A stretch of 47,984 nt of DNA from Liolophura sinensis (Eukaryota; Mollusca; Polyplacophora; Chitonida; Chitonidae). Shown piece by piece: positions 9,901 through 18,842 of the stretch. A program made the position numbers and the translations under genes. Location: NCBI RefSeq assembly GCF_032854445.1, contig NC_088307.1, positions 8,012,017 through 8,060,000 on the forward strand. Reading direction: 5' to 3'. The notes under the pieces are model-generated. The model saw nothing but the letters and a program-made list of their open reading frames with translations, was not told the DNA's origin and ran no database searches. Position 1 is the stretch's first letter. Each line of letters opens with the position of its first letter.

Positions 9901-12481
9901 TATAAGAATAGCGTATGCGCTTTTCTCCTTGAGCGTATGGTAGGTTTTAAACTACTGTTTCCTTTAGGCACCAGTGGTCAGACCTGAAATGAATTAGCAT
10001 GCATTGATGATAACGATGATGCATGCAGCTGTCAAGACAACTTTGTTGGCAGGGAGAACCCGAATTTGGAACTCTAGGCTGGCCCTGCGTTCACAGTATG
10101 TTCATGGATGACTTCATTTCCGAGTTTTCCCGACCACTGATGCAAAATATGCAGAAAATAGAGGGGTTATTTAGAAATATAAAATCCCCCTCAAAATCGA
10201 AGTAATTTTTTGGGGGGCTTATCTGCGTTCATGTTCCTTACAACCATTCCAGCCCTTCGTTTTATGGTACCTTTTCATGTATCCACGTTCATCCAACGCT
10301 GTTAACTTGAAAGTAAAGCTATTATGCATTATACACCAATAACCTGCAAAATGTATGCCAGTCGCGATACTTTTGAAATATCACTGGTCAAACTACTCTC
10401 CATGTGAGACGGTTGTGCCAACTGTACCTTGCTTTTATATTTGCAAGCAGGTGTTTAACCCATAATTTATTATGCAAACGACATTCATTCAAGTTGTTTT
10501 TGTAGCTACCACACTGTCCCAGCAGCTCTGGTTTTCCTCGGTATGATGTAAGTATAATCTATATATTCTAAGACTTTTTGTATTAAAATATATGCATGTG
10601 TTTACAGGCTGCGTTTTGGGGACTTATCACTGGCCACACGTGCGGAATTATACGGATGGTGTTGGACTTCGTATATCCAGCGCCTAACTGCGGAGAACCG
10701 GATATTCGACCGCCTCTCATTAGTGGTGTTCATTACACCTACTACGGAATGCTACTCCTTGGCGTAACATCGGTTAGCATCGTGATTATCAGTCTGCTTA
10801 CTAAGCCACAGGACAGTTGTGAGGTATAATATTATACATCATATATCCTCTTTGCTTCGACGTTTTGTTTATCTTTTTTACTTGCCCTCCACTTGATATT
10901 GACTTATTGTTTGCCTTTCGTTTCTTGTTTTTATCACTTCTTGTCATGTCCATTTTTCAGCAAATGTGATTTGAGGAACCATTACTATAGTCACCTTAGG
11001 ATGATCGCAGTATATATCATTGGCGAACGCCATTTTATTGTGTTTTTTTGTCCTATATAGTTTTCATCCACTGCAGTTTTGGGACACACTTCCACACCCT
11101 CCGCCATGCGTCTTTTAGTGATTAGGCTTACAATTTTCAGACACTTCCATGTACTCTTTAAACAGCACCGTCCACATTATGTGTGCATGACACTTGTATT
11201 GTGTATCATATAAGAGGTTGAGATTTTTGGATTTTTCGTTACCACTTTTTCAGCTGGAAGGATACACATGGTGGACATTACCGATCGCACACCGTCCGGG
11301 TTGTGGGGAAACTGGTAAAGAAGCCAAAACTGAGGATTCCATTTCTGAAAATAACGGTAAACTCCGTTTCGGGATTGAAAGATTTGAAAATTCAGAAGTT
11401 TGCATTATGTCATGTTATAGACAATTTAAACTATATCATAAATCGCTTTGATTTCTTGCTTTAGATATTTTGGCATACGATTAAATAAAATCGAGTGTTT
11501 GATTTATTAACGGACATTTATACACTAGCTGTGTGGGTGAACGATTTAGTCAAATGCGCAAACATGTTTTCCAACATAACCAGAGCAATACAGTGCCTAT
11601 GTCGAATCTATTATTTTATATCGTGGAACTCGTAAATATATGTAAATTTCTAGCTGAATGTTATGGTTTTTTTTTGCATTTGAAATAATACCTCTCAAAA
11701 CAGCTATTAATATGCTGACATAATAGCTTCATTTCTACACATTCATGTTTTTTTCCTAATACATTTTTATGAATAGTAAATGCATAAATACTGTAACCTC
11801 GTACAAAGGACATTCGTGTAAAGATCAGTATTCGTGGGACTGAATCTTGAAGACACCCCTTACATATATATCGCTTGGGGCCTTAACGTCAAATTTGTTT
11901 ATAGTGGAGACAGTGATGTAAAGCGACGGTATAGGGAGAGGCGCATGCGCTGTTGAGGAGTGACCTTTGTTCACAGTCACTTCATTAGCCAAATACACTT
12001 TTCCGCCTTCACATATACAGGTATCAGTATATATTGCATGGTTACATATAAAGGTTGGTGTTCGTGGAAGCGAAGTGTTTATTATCCATCAGTTTTCTGT
12101 GATTTATTTACCAAAATAGGAAAAATAGAAGACAAACTGCTCTGAGCGTTAATAGATTCATATTTATCGCTGAAAATGTAGAGTGTTATGTAATTGAGCT
12201 TGTATAAACTTGCATAAAATTTGAACATATAACCTGTTTCAGGTGAAGTACTTGCGGATGAATCAAACAGAAAGTACAATCGAGAAGACACCTGTGGAAA
12301 AAGGTGGATTGGGATCATATGCGGACTTCCCAACTCCACTGTTCGAACAAGTAAAACTGAGCATGAGTTGAATAGAATTGATAAATTCCTGTACGAGCGC
12401 CCCAGAACTCGCACGTTGCTGAATGTTTTGGCTACAGTTTCAGTTGGTGCTTTGGCTTATCTGTGGGGATTTTTCCACTGA
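850..12481 (+). CDS. SLC5 family (SGLT-like) sodium/solute cotransporter, 5' partial
   Basis: Predicted plasma-membrane symporter that moves a sugar or related solute inward with Na+. Twelve exons (850-909, 1578-1682, 1925-2030, 3283-3363, 5197-5402, 5980-6115, 6668-6775, 7591-7741, 8740-8908, 10608-10823, 11254-11356, 12243-12481) join in phase to give 559 residues and a TGA. Seen: an [20 protein letters not shown] junction, [14 protein letters not shown], the YFCCDQVIVQR segment, [16 protein letters not shown] and a hydrophobic C-terminal helix. All line up, from memory, with the order in vertebrate SGLT1 (about 660 residues). Roughly the first 130 residues (first two to three helices) are missing, so they should lie left of the window. 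The family is very sure. The substrate (glucose, myo-inositol or other) is not determinable here. The gene has long introns full of SINEs and MITEs. Confidence 0.93.
910..1577 (+). other. SLC5 intron, nothing recognised
   Basis: AT-rich intron between exons a and b. I see no repeat, coding remnant or RNA gene in it. Confidence 0.6.
1578..1682 (+). CDS. SLC5 exon b
   Basis: Thirty-five codons, phase 0-0. It begins [14 protein letters not shown], the family's conserved loop before a helix, and ends YIVTKIA. The donor is GCC|GTGAGT. The frame stays open beyond the donor to about 1756, but the added residues do not match the family, whereas splicing to 1925 restores it. Confidence 0.92.
1925..2030 (+). 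CDS. SLC5 exon c
   Basis: Encodes [19 protein letters not shown] and the next helix ([12 protein letters not shown]). It starts in phase 0 and ends in phase 1, with donor CTGG|GTAAAG. It opens with GTGAGT directly after the acceptor AG, the same six bases that start the preceding intron. Confidence 0.92.
2178..2243. repeat. Short inverted repeat with CTAGG reiterations
   Basis: CACACGATT and AATCGTGTG are inverted around a core with a run of GGCTA units. Possibly a decayed hairpin element. It lies in an SLC5 intron. Confidence 0.4.
2425..2570 (+). repeat. 29-bp tandem repeat, about 5 copies
   Basis: The unit contains TACGTCACCACTTTGT, with TACG at 2430, 2459, 2488 and 2517 and a TATG variant at 2546. 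It lies in the intron between SLC5 exons c and d. Confidence 0.9.
3136..3250 (+). mobile_element. Type A SINE, degenerate 3' fragment
   Basis: Matches the body and tail of the intact copy at 8964-9214: TTGTAGCAACCTGTGGATGA, then a CCCACC-like stretch, GAGGTGAAATCTTCT and an AAATAAATA tail. Confidence 0.65.
3283..3363 (+). CDS. SLC5 exon d
   Basis: Encodes [19 protein letters not shown], the SLC5 signature segment (TDT-QT). Phase 1 at both ends, donor A|GTACGT. Confidence 0.93.
3510..3580 (+). mobile_element. Type A SINE-like tail fragment
   Basis: Contains GACCGCCATCATGTAAGTGA followed by TTCTTCAGT, similar to the 3' body of type A SINEs but diverged. Low confidence. Confidence 0.4.
4040..4174 (+). 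mobile_element. Type A SINE, 5'-truncated
   Basis: Has the family body (AATGGTCGTGGTTTCC, CTGGCCGCC, AAGTGAAATATTCCTGAGT) and an ACACCAGTCAAATAAATAAA tail. The tRNA-like head is missing. Confidence 0.8.
4242..4371. mobile_element. Hairpin MITE-like element, 130 bp
   Basis: Two arms of about 50 bases are inverted around a loop of about 28 bases. The left arm starts GTTACATACCTACTCAGTGA and the right arm, reversed and complemented, starts GTTACATGGTTACCCAGTGA. No coding capacity. It lies in an SLC5 intron. No clear target duplication is visible. Confidence 0.8.
4672..4934 (-). mobile_element. Type A SINE, near full length, minus strand
   Basis: Read on the minus strand it runs from a tRNA-like head (GGGGTCTCGTGGCTCTGTTG), through a box B region in the TGAGTTCAAGTCCAGCTC segment, to the body and a TTTATTTGATTGGTG-type 3' end. 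It lies in the intron before SLC5 exon e. Confidence 0.85.
5197..5402 (+). CDS. SLC5 exon e
   Basis: Encodes [17 protein letters not shown], an extracellular loop with two potential N-glycosylation sites (NITNGNAT), then [18 protein letters not shown] and the helix ending [11 protein letters not shown]. Phase 1 to 0, donor CAG|GTTAGT. The last segment carries part of the sugar site in SGLTs. Confidence 0.94.
5980..6115 (+). CDS. SLC5 exon f
   Basis: Encodes [20 protein letters not shown] and [20 protein letters not shown], both near-identical in pattern to vertebrate SGLTs. The lysine of MFKILPMF matches the sugar-site lysine of SGLT1. Phase 0 to 1, donor CCAG|GTAAAT. Confidence 0.95.
6668..6775 (+). 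CDS. SLC5 exon g
   Basis: Encodes [20 protein letters not shown] and [16 protein letters not shown], the cysteine-rich extracellular loop typical of SGLTs. Phase 1-1. The donor G|GTGAGT is the first of several GGTGAGT motifs spaced 16 bases apart. Confidence 0.94.
6775..6846 (+). repeat. 16-bp reiteration of a splice donor
   Basis: GGTGAGT occurs at 6775 (the real exon g donor), 6791 and 6807, each 16 bases apart, and a GGCGAGT variant follows at 6840, 33 bases further on. Two units share GATCTGTT/GAGTTTTTT-like spacers. It starts exactly at the exon edge. Confidence 0.75.
7080..7590 (+). other. SLC5 intron, AT-rich, nothing recognised
   Basis: Strongly AT-rich sequence with a short GTGCGAGG / GATACGAG reiteration near 7355-7385. 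I see no coding remnant or known repeat. Confidence 0.5.
7591..7741 (+). CDS. SLC5 exon h
   Basis: Encodes [14 protein letters not shown] then [20 protein letters not shown], the helix that holds the conserved Na2 sodium site. Phase 1 to 2, donor AG|GTAAGA. By alignment from memory, the T-S pair of ITSLTS sits at the SGLT1 S392-S393 positions. Confidence 0.95.
7742..8739 (+). other. SLC5 intron, little recognised
   Basis: Only a small inverted pair is visible (CGTTTAGTTGGC near 8524 and GCCGACTAAACG near 8568), possibly a decayed hairpin element. Nothing else is supported. Confidence 0.4.
8740..8908 (+). CDS. SLC5 exon i
   Basis: Encodes [20 protein letters not shown], then [17 protein letters not shown] and the helix ending [10 protein letters not shown]. 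The YLQ glutamine matches the sugar-binding Q457 position of SGLT1. Phase 2 to 0, donor AAG|GTAACA. Confidence 0.94.
8951..9227 (+). mobile_element. Type A tRNA-derived SINE with 13-bp target site duplication
   Basis: The element body is 8964-9214. The head (GGGGCCTCCGTGGCTCAGTC, box A TGGCTCAGTCGG; box B-like GAGTTCAAGTCC) is tRNA-derived. The body includes GCAACCTGCGGATGGCCGTG and CTGACCGCCGTTGTATAACT, and the tail is AAATAAATAAA. TTATACTACGATG flanks it at 8951-8963 and 9215-9227, an exact duplication that defines the ends. It sits in the intron after SLC5 exon i. The named SINE superfamily cannot be assigned from sequence alone. Confidence 0.93.
9322..9626 (-). pseudogene. Possible minus-strand coding remnant
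   Basis: On the minus strand two overlapping frames look protein-like: upstream [19 protein letters not shown], then, after a frame change, [20 protein letters not shown]. Neither has recognisable family motifs. It may be a frameshifted remnant or chance. It lies within an SLC5 intron, antisense. Confidence 0.2.
9640..10607 (+). other. SLC5 intron, nothing recognised
   Basis: AT-rich. Apart from a CCCCCTC/GGGGGG inverted pair near 10187-10219, I see no structure. Confidence 0.5.
10608..10823 (+). CDS. SLC5 exon j
   Basis: Encodes [20 protein letters not shown], an extracellular loop, then [20 protein letters not shown] and [12 protein letters not shown]. Phase 0-0, donor GAG|GTATAA. The AFWGL and SLLTKP motifs are family hallmarks. 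Confidence 0.95.
10824..12242 (+). other. Last two SLC5 introns, nothing recognised
   Basis: The non-coding stretches either side of exon k (10824-11253 and 11357-12242) are AT-rich, without clear repeats or RNA genes. Confidence 0.5.
11254..11356 (+). CDS. SLC5 exon k
   Basis: Encodes [20 protein letters not shown] followed by an acidic, lysine-rich stretch, the start of the variable cytoplasmic loop before the last helix. Phase 0 to 1, donor ACG|GTAAAC. The end is less certain because ACTG|GTAAAG inside the exon is also donor-like. Confidence 0.8.
12243..12481 (+). CDS. SLC5 terminal coding exon
   Basis: Continues the cytoplasmic loop ([10 protein letters not shown], which matches the conserved FCGL segment of SGLTs), then a basic stretch and the final helix [20 protein letters not shown], with TGA at 12479-12481. 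The phase from exon k is correct, and a single helix at the very C-terminus is as expected for SGLT-type proteins. Confidence 0.92.
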
Positions 12482-12570
12482 GGCAAAACGTGTATACCTG
12501 ATGTTGCAAGTTTTGGGAATCATATACCTCAAATGCAGGCAAATAAAGCTATGGTGTATAATTTCTGTTC
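12482..12570 (+). promoter_or_regulatory. SLC5 3' UTR with polyadenylation signal
   Basis: A canonical AATAAA lies at 12542-12547, 60 bases after the stop codon. Cleavage is probably within the next 10-30 bases. No competing signal lies closer to the stop. Confidence 0.75.
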
Positions 12571-13547
12571 GTTAATGTCTTTGTTTCAAAAGGACGAACT
12601 TCTGATTTCTGTTGGGGTGTCAGGAGTATGTGGTACCAGATCATTTCAAGTACATTTAAGTCCGGGGTCGACTTCAGTGTTTTAAAGGGTGTCCATTTAT
12701 AAATCTAATCACTTCATGGAATACCTTTTCGCGCGCAATGGCGACTCTGATCCAAGCTGAATTCTCCTATTGCAATGCCTCAGTAATTCATGACGAGTTC
12801 AGGAGTGAACAGACTTGGCCCTAAATTACTTTCGGCAGGAAATGTTTCGTGGTGGTAGGCCTATTAACGCGCTACTCAGATGCTTTTCACTTGTACGAAA
12901 TCGGCCAGGGTCTAGAGTTTAGGAAATCGGAGAAACCCACAGGGAAACAGTTCATGTTCGGTAACGCGAAATCCCGCTTCTGAACGTGAATTTAATTTAA
13001 GATGATGTAGGATTGAGACGTGAACATGGGCCTATCCTATAACACGCAAATCTCCCTCTACAGCGTGATTTTACCTTACCTGACTGATACGCCTAAACTA
13101 CCGCCCTTCACTAGCTACTTGGTCATCTTGCTGACTTAACCCATAAACCATCTACAGCCTTCAACACGGCATATAGCTCAGGAGCAGATCGGCCGAGGCG
13201 ATACACTGAACGATAATTACGAACCGGTGTGTCAAGGTTACAACCAACGTGTCTGAACCTGGCTGGCAGTTCATTATTTCTAATATAATAAAAGAAAACT
13301 GGCGTGTAAGCCTTGAGTAACAGGCATAGATGATCTCATAATTTGTACACAAACACAATTAGAAAAGCCCTACAAAAGTTTGATTTCCGACGTTGTCTCA
13401 CAGTGAATGGTTAACTGAGCTGTTAACTGAGAACAGCGACTCACATCCGAAAGGAACCTATATTCCATGAACAAAAATGATCGTGCATATGCATATAGAT
13501 TGACCTATATCCTCATTCCCCACCCTCGCCAAACTGTTTATTAGTGT
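12571..13547. other. Intergenic sequence, nothing recognised
   Basis: Follows the SLC5 polyadenylation signal. No coding pattern, tRNA or clear repeat is seen on either strand. Confidence 0.5.
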
Positions 13548-13778
13548 GCCTGCGCGGCTCAATGGCCTTGAGCCTCTCACCAATGGGGTCGCTCTGAGTT
13601 CAAGTCCATCTGATGCTGGCTTCTTCTCCGGTCATGCGTTGGAAGGTCTGTCGGAAAGCTGAGAATGGTAGTGAGCTTCTCCCAGACACTTCCCAATTTC
13701 CCTCCAATATAATACTGGCCGCCGTATGATAAGTGAAATATTCTACAGGACAGCGTAAAACACCAATCAAATGATAAT
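13548..13778 (+). mobile_element. Type A SINE, degenerate but nearly full length
   Basis: Has a head (CCTGCGCGGCTCAATGGCC), box B-like GAGTTCAAGTCCATC, the GGCCGCCGTATGATAAGTGA body and a CACCAATCAAATGATAA tail. It has internal deletions relative to 8964-9214. Confidence 0.8.
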
Positions 13779-13857
13779 ATATCCTACTTCGCCTTGCGTG
13801 CATACATGCACATGACGTGATTCATTGGAATAATTCTCACATCCTCGTCCAAAGAAC

Positions 13858-14110
13858 TCGGGGCCATCGCAGCATTACCATTACAGCCTTGAAGTCGGGA
13901 GACCTGTGATCAAACCCTGGTCGGGTCATACTAAAGACTTTAAAAATGGTGCCTGTTGTTGCTTCACTTGGCGCTCGGCACTGAGAGGTAAGGGCAAGGA
14001 AACAGGACTGGTAGACCAGGTGTCGGTATGATGTGACTGGGTGGGATGTAGTCCCAGGTGACTACTTAAATTCATCTCTTTATACTGAGCTGGTGTGTAT
14101 CGTAACAGGG
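13858..14110 (+). mobile_element. Type B SINE, 3'-truncated
   Basis: Shares with the intact type B copies a tRNA-like head, the segment GGTCGGGTCATACTAAAGAC, GCACTGAGAGGTAAGGGCAA and GTCGGTATGATGTGACTGGG. It lacks the GTTAAACCCCAA tail. Confidence 0.75.
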
Positions 14111-14167
14111 GCAAACAGTGGTAAATCATACAGCGTTTCACGCCATGCCTAAGTCTTTCTGTTTACA

Positions 14168-14491
14168 GGGCATGCAATTCTTAAAGAGAATATCTTGGGT
14201 AGGATAAAATTTTCGAGGCCCATCACTTTGTCTGAAGTTGAAAAAAATATTGAAACATGGCAGACGTTGATCTGAGTTGTCCGATTCGAAAGTTTAAACG
14301 GTTGGATTACAGTTGACAGATGGTTTACCAATGAGGGCTTTGACATAGTACATTTCGGGCGTTTTATGGAATCGGTGGATGGCAAAAATAAGGTAGAGTT
14401 CGAGCTGTTTTTTAGTGAAATTGTCAGCGTGGAAGTCTATATGACCGAAGATGGACATTACAGTAGGAACGTCCAGCTAGCTTTGGGCTAG
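14168..14491 (+). pseudogene. Coding-like segment with one internal TGA
   Basis: One plus-strand frame runs for 108 codons from 14168 to TAG at 14489-14491, broken only by TGA at 14273-14275. Its composition is protein-like: ILKENILGRIKFSRPITLSE before the TGA and GRFMESVDGKNKVEFELFFS after it. A pyrimidine-rich TTTCTGTTTACAG precedes it, as for an acceptor. I do not recognise the family. It may be a decayed exon, a transposon remnant or chance. Confidence 0.3.
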
Positions 14492-14985
14492 CATATAGGC
14501 TATTGAACATGTACTTGATGAAAAACATCGATCCGAGATCTGATCATACCTTCTAAAGCTTTATTTAGTTCGAGCAATTTGACCAGCAAGAGGTAGCTGA
14601 AGTGGTTATTCAGGTCGCTACCTGTTTCACACCGCTGAGACAAACTTGCTCCACTTTAAATGGTTGAGCAGCCATGAACAGATGAATATGGCGTATCCAA
14701 ATATTTCTCAACCAACAGTCAGTGTACTCGGACTATAGTAAGTGAGCGTGTGTTTCTCACAAATTCAACAATAAAGTCATCTTGCTATTCTTTACTCTCG
14801 TGAATCTTGATATCGTTTCCTGAACTTAATTCCTTGTGATACAGCCAAGCAAAATCAGACCAAGAGAATTTACGGCATGCGGTTGAGAATAACATGCCGC
14901 ACTGTTGATCCCCCCCCCTCCCCCTTCCAAAGAGCCCAGCCAGCTCGCTGGTCTGAAGCACAGGTATTGATAAACTTGCGCAATG
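14492..14985. other. Intergenic sequence, little recognised
   Basis: Contains a C-run (CCCCCCCCTCCCCC) near 14910-14925. Otherwise featureless. Confidence 0.4.
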
Positions 14986-15066
14986 TGGTCGAATGGCGCC
15001 CTACCTTGGTTTGTTTGTAAGATATGGTCTGACTGAGTTCAACAATTTGCGGTCAATCCATTCTGA
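14986..15066 (+). repeat. Direct repeat, left copy
   Basis: About 80 bases from TGGTCGAATGGCGCCCT through CAACAATTTGCGGTCAATCC recur at 15703-15781 in the same orientation. Confidence 0.85.
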
Positions 15067-15077
15067 TATAGTCCGTG

Positions 15078-15222
15078 GGAAGGCCTGCAGCAACCTGCGG
15101 ATGGTCGTGGATTTCGACCGGGCTATGCCCTGTAACCTCCCACCATAATGCTGGCCGCCGTCGTACAAGTGAGATATTCTTGAGTGCGGCGTAAAACACC
15201 AATCAAATAAATAAATAAATAT
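15078..15222 (+). mobile_element. Type A SINE, 5'-truncated
   Basis: Contains GCAACCTGCGGATGGTCGTG, ATAATGCTGGCCGCCGTCGT, a GAGATATTCTTGAGTGCGGC body and a CACCAATCAAATAAATAAAT tail. It lies just inside the left direct repeat. Confidence 0.85.
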
Positions 15223-15299
15223 ATAATCAGACACAGCGTCAGAGAAATACCGGCTGCTCAACGGGTCACGGCGACCCTAATCAAACACGGAATGACAGG

Positions 15300-15560
15300 A
15301 ACGATTTTAATCCTAACGGCGACGACAATGTAGTGGACAAGTGGTACAGCAGTAAGCAGATAGCTTGTACAAGCACGGGAAGAGGCTCACCGTCCGATAG
15401 TCGCGGCTGGCCGGAGCTGGTCCGCTGTGCACGTCCTGCCGCCACGCTTCCCGAGTCACCAACTGTCGCCCCGCGCTGCTCCTCCAGCCACTTCCGGTCT
15501 CTCTCCTGTACAAGTCAGGTGACTGGAACTTCCTCTTTAACAGCCCGCACTACAGTTAAA
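15300..15560. other. GC-rich block between direct repeats
   Basis: Distinctly more GC- and CpG-rich than its surroundings. Both strands have open stretches of 60-110 codons, but with no recognisable protein motif. It could be a CpG-rich promoter-like island, a non-coding element or a fragment of an inserted unit flanked by the 14986 and 15703 repeats. Confidence 0.3.
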
Positions 15561-15702
15561 CTACAAATGCTCGGTACAATACCCAAACTGCACACAGGTA
15601 CCATATATTGCTGTACGTATGTTGTAAATAATACACACGTGGTTGTTGTTTCACCCTTCTCTCCTGTGCAGTGAATTTGGGCTTTGTATTATGGCATTTG
15701 AT

Positions 15703-15781
15703 TGGTCGAAGGGCGCCCTGCCATGCTTTGTAAGCCTTGATCTGATTGAGTCCAACAATTTGCGGTCAATCCTTACTGAAA
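15703..15781 (+). repeat. Direct repeat, right copy
   Basis: Right partner of 14986-15066, sharing TGGTCGAA-GGCGCCCT and CAACAATTTGCGGTCAATCC. The two starts are 717 bases apart. Confidence 0.85.
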
Positions 15782-15972
15782 CAAACGTTTGTGAAACCGA
15801 AACAGCCCAGAAAACAACAGCTAATCCATGCCTGGTAAGCAGTGCGAGGAGGGATTATCGATTTTGCTTGTCAGCTTTCACGTGCATCTTAGTTGTCGAT
15901 GCTTTCTGCAGAACAGAGCAGATTTGATGGGTTAAACAACAACACATGTAGGCCTACATGTAGTTCATAAAC

Positions 15973-16933
15973 CTTAATTAAATTAAACGTTGAGGTCAAT
16001 TTTCAACAATTTCTGATATTTACCTGCAGCATTAGGTAGAGTATGTATCAGATATTGTTAAAAGTAGACCTCAACGTTTAATTTAATTGAATCTCGGCTG
16101 GAAACACATGTAATTTTTAAGTTGGTGTGGTACAGCCCCAGGTGGCTGTTTCTACTCTGCTCTTTGTACTTGTACTTCGACAGCAGCAGCCAATGGGGAA
16201 CTGTACACCGTTTTCAGGCTAAGTCCGATAAATCTTTTATCAATGATCTTAGGAGTACAAAACAGATGTGAACTCTGGCTCTTACCTCTCAGCTCGCCTG
16301 CACAAGCAACATCCCATGTATATACCACGTGGTATTAAGGACACACGCATCCCAAATTTCTGTCACGGTCATCGCTAACCCAGCAGCCATTCAACACAGT
16401 TACGGGTCTTGAAAAAGTTATCATTCCAGGATCGCACATGTGCGTTCAACCTGTAAAGACGAGCATAATCAACGCCTTGTTTAGAGATGGTTTGCTGTGT
16501 CGTGAATACGGGGCTAGTGTGCCATTCCTGAATATACCTGGGATGTCGCATGTGTGGTAGCTGAGAAGTAAGAACCAAAGGTGAGACCTGCTTTGGACTG
16601 TATGTAGTCATCGTTTAGAAAGGACTTATCACGCATGGTATGAAATGGTGTACGGTTTACCATTGGTTGCTATTGTGGAGGAGTTGAAACAGCCACCTGG
16701 GGCTAGTGATTGGTAAATCTTCCAGTTAATCACATTGGTTAAAGAAGTTACAATGTTATTTACTTGTGGCACTTTTCTTGTACCAAACACTTGGCATCTG
16801 TCAAAATATAATTGAATGCATGCAAGCATGACAGGACATTGTCCTTGTCGTGCCTAGTTCAGTTCAGTTAAATGTTGAGGTCTATTTTCAGTAATTTCTG
16901 ATATTTACCTGCTTCAACGTTTAATCATTGAAC
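15973..16933. mobile_element. Inverted-repeat element, about 960 bp
   Basis: A hairpin (15973-16091) has arms AATTAAACGTTGAGGTC / GACCTCAACGTTTAATT. Its left-arm sequence recurs at 16866-16915 (GTTGAGGTCTATTTTCAGTA, TCTGATATTTACCTGC), where GCTTCAACGTTTAATCATTG closes a second small fold. Between them CAGCCCCAGGTGGCTGTTTC (16133) and GAAACAGCCACCTGGGGCT (16686) are inverted. No transposase frame is visible. Probably a non-autonomous foldback element. Confidence 0.55.
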
Positions 16934-17162
16934 TAAATAATCCAGTTGGTCCATTCAACAAAGCATTTGTTGGACTTATTGGACTTGTAAATCCATTCTA
17001 AAACAACAAACCCTGTCAACTACTGCAGCTGTAGATTGGAATAGAATAGGACCTGTATTATCACCCTAGCAAGTATAAATCCATATCAGAGTCGAAATGT
17101 TGTTGAAATCCACAGAAATATCTCTATATTGCCAGGTGTTGGCCAGGTGCACTTAAATATCG

Positions 17163-17306
17163 GCTTATTTATTTATTTATATGATTGGTGTTTTATGCCA
17201 TACTCAAGAATATTTAACTTCTACGATTGCGGCCAGCCTGATGGCGAGAGGCTCCTGGTCATTACGCTGCTCTAGCGCACTAACCGACTGAGCCACAGAG
17301 GCCCCC
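17163..17306 (-). mobile_element. Type A SINE, minus strand, internal deletion
   Basis: The 3' end reads TTTATATGATTGGTGTTTTA and the head reads (minus strand) GGCCTCTGTGGCTCAGTCGG. The central body between the tail and the box B region is missing. Confidence 0.85.
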
Positions 17307-18120
17307 TGTTCGCCATAAGATATGGAAATCATTCTAGCAAGATAGAACCGTGCAGCCAGTCTTAAATCACAAATTTAGTGATGGTTTCATCGGTTGTCAT
17401 GGGGGCAGAATGGAAAGAACAATTTGCCCAGTCACTCAAACTAGAAAAGCCAAAGTTTTCAGGCAAGGCTTGCGCTGCTGTCTTGTTATCCATGTTTTAG
17501 GCTTTGGCCTTAGATACAATTCTCGTTTTAGATGCACCTGATGCGTTGCACGTTCACACTGAGATTTTGAAAAGAGTACTGTAACATTTGATTAGATTTT
17601 TGGCATATAAGTAGTTTGAAATGGATTTAAACATGTATGAGTGAATTGGATTTAAACATGTATGAGTGAATAAGATGACCCTTTTCTCCTCAATCCCCTC
17701 AAGAAATCGACGCATGTTTCAGAGTGGATTAGAGTTAGCTTCAAAAGTTTATGAAAAAATTGACCTATGTGTACTTCTTGATGTCTTTAAATGCAAAGCG
17801 CTAAAAGTACAGGCAGTTAAAGTACATGTTGTCTTGAAGTGTGTTAGCATGGCAGTTCTGAGCAGAGTAGTTTTACTATGCATGTATGGGAAGTATGTGT
17901 GAACTGCTGTGCTATTTTCACAACTTTTCTTCTTATGGCTGAGTGCCACCATGCAAAACTAACTTCCATGATTGATGAACCCGCTTAAGGGGTATAAGTA
18001 GATAGTTGGTGATGAATAGCATGTATTGACTAAGTTCTTATTGAACTATTGTCAAGTCCCAAAATATCTACAAGCATAGCAAGAGATGTATGACTCCCAG
18101 ATGATCAACCGCACCGTCAA
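17307..18120. other. Intergenic sequence, nearly featureless
   Basis: Only a 26-bp tandem pair (GGATTTAAACATGTATGAGT at about 17622 and 17648) is visible. Confidence 0.5.
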
Positions 18121-18135
18121 ATACTGTACAGTTCA

Positions 18136-18180
18136 TATATATATGTATATATACACACACACACATGTATATATGTTTGT
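18136..18180. repeat. TA/CA microsatellite
   Basis: Alternating (TA)n, (AC)n and ATGTATATATG. Low complexity. Confidence 0.9.
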
Positions 18181-18709
18181 TTAAGCTGTATGTGCATGTA
18201 ATGTTTTTAAACTATCTTATTTGAACCAGGGTAGGCTTACTACATGATTATCTTGAGCCAGTGGACCATTTAATGTGTTTAAGGTGCTGGCTGGCAATAC
18301 AACTGGGCTAGCATGATCCAGCCTGAGTTTGGGATACAAGTAGTACTCTGCTTTAATACTAGATCTGATTTAGGTTAGATTTGGATGAACCATTCTCGAA
18401 GTTCTGAAGTTTCTTCCTTTTGCAGAATATACAGTAATTGTAAAACAACAGGTTAATCTAACATGGGTACAATTTTTAAGTTAAGTTCACTGTGGAACTT
18501 AACATTTGTGGAGGTCAAGCAAAAACAGATGTGGGTAAGCAAAATGTCCCTGCATGGTTGCCCTCATGGGCAAACAAATGTTTTAAAGAACTCGCTGCAA
18601 AATTCTCTCCATTCATCAATGTGATTTCGCAAGTGATGAGCAGGAATGACCATAACGACACGTTACTGGATTAATATACATGTACATGTATGAGACTTAC
18701 TAAGAAACA

Positions 18710-18842
18710 GGGACCAGTTTTACGAAGCCCTATTAACATTACGACTTCGCAACCTCCATGACGATGTAATGCCTACATCACTGGTTGCTGTGGTAGTTAA
18801 GAGAAGGTAACATTGAGTGCTTCATGAAATCGGGCTTAGGTC
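18710..18842. mobile_element. MITE-like hairpin, about 130 bp
   Basis: Imperfect terminal inverted repeats: GGACCAGTTTTACGAAGC at the left, and GACCTAAGCCCGATTTCATG when the right end is reversed and complemented. No coding capacity. Confidence 0.6.

Noticed and set aside
15313-15674. Protein-coding exon in the GC-rich block
   Set aside because: Open frames on both strands overlap and lack motifs; GC-rich sequence has few stops by composition.
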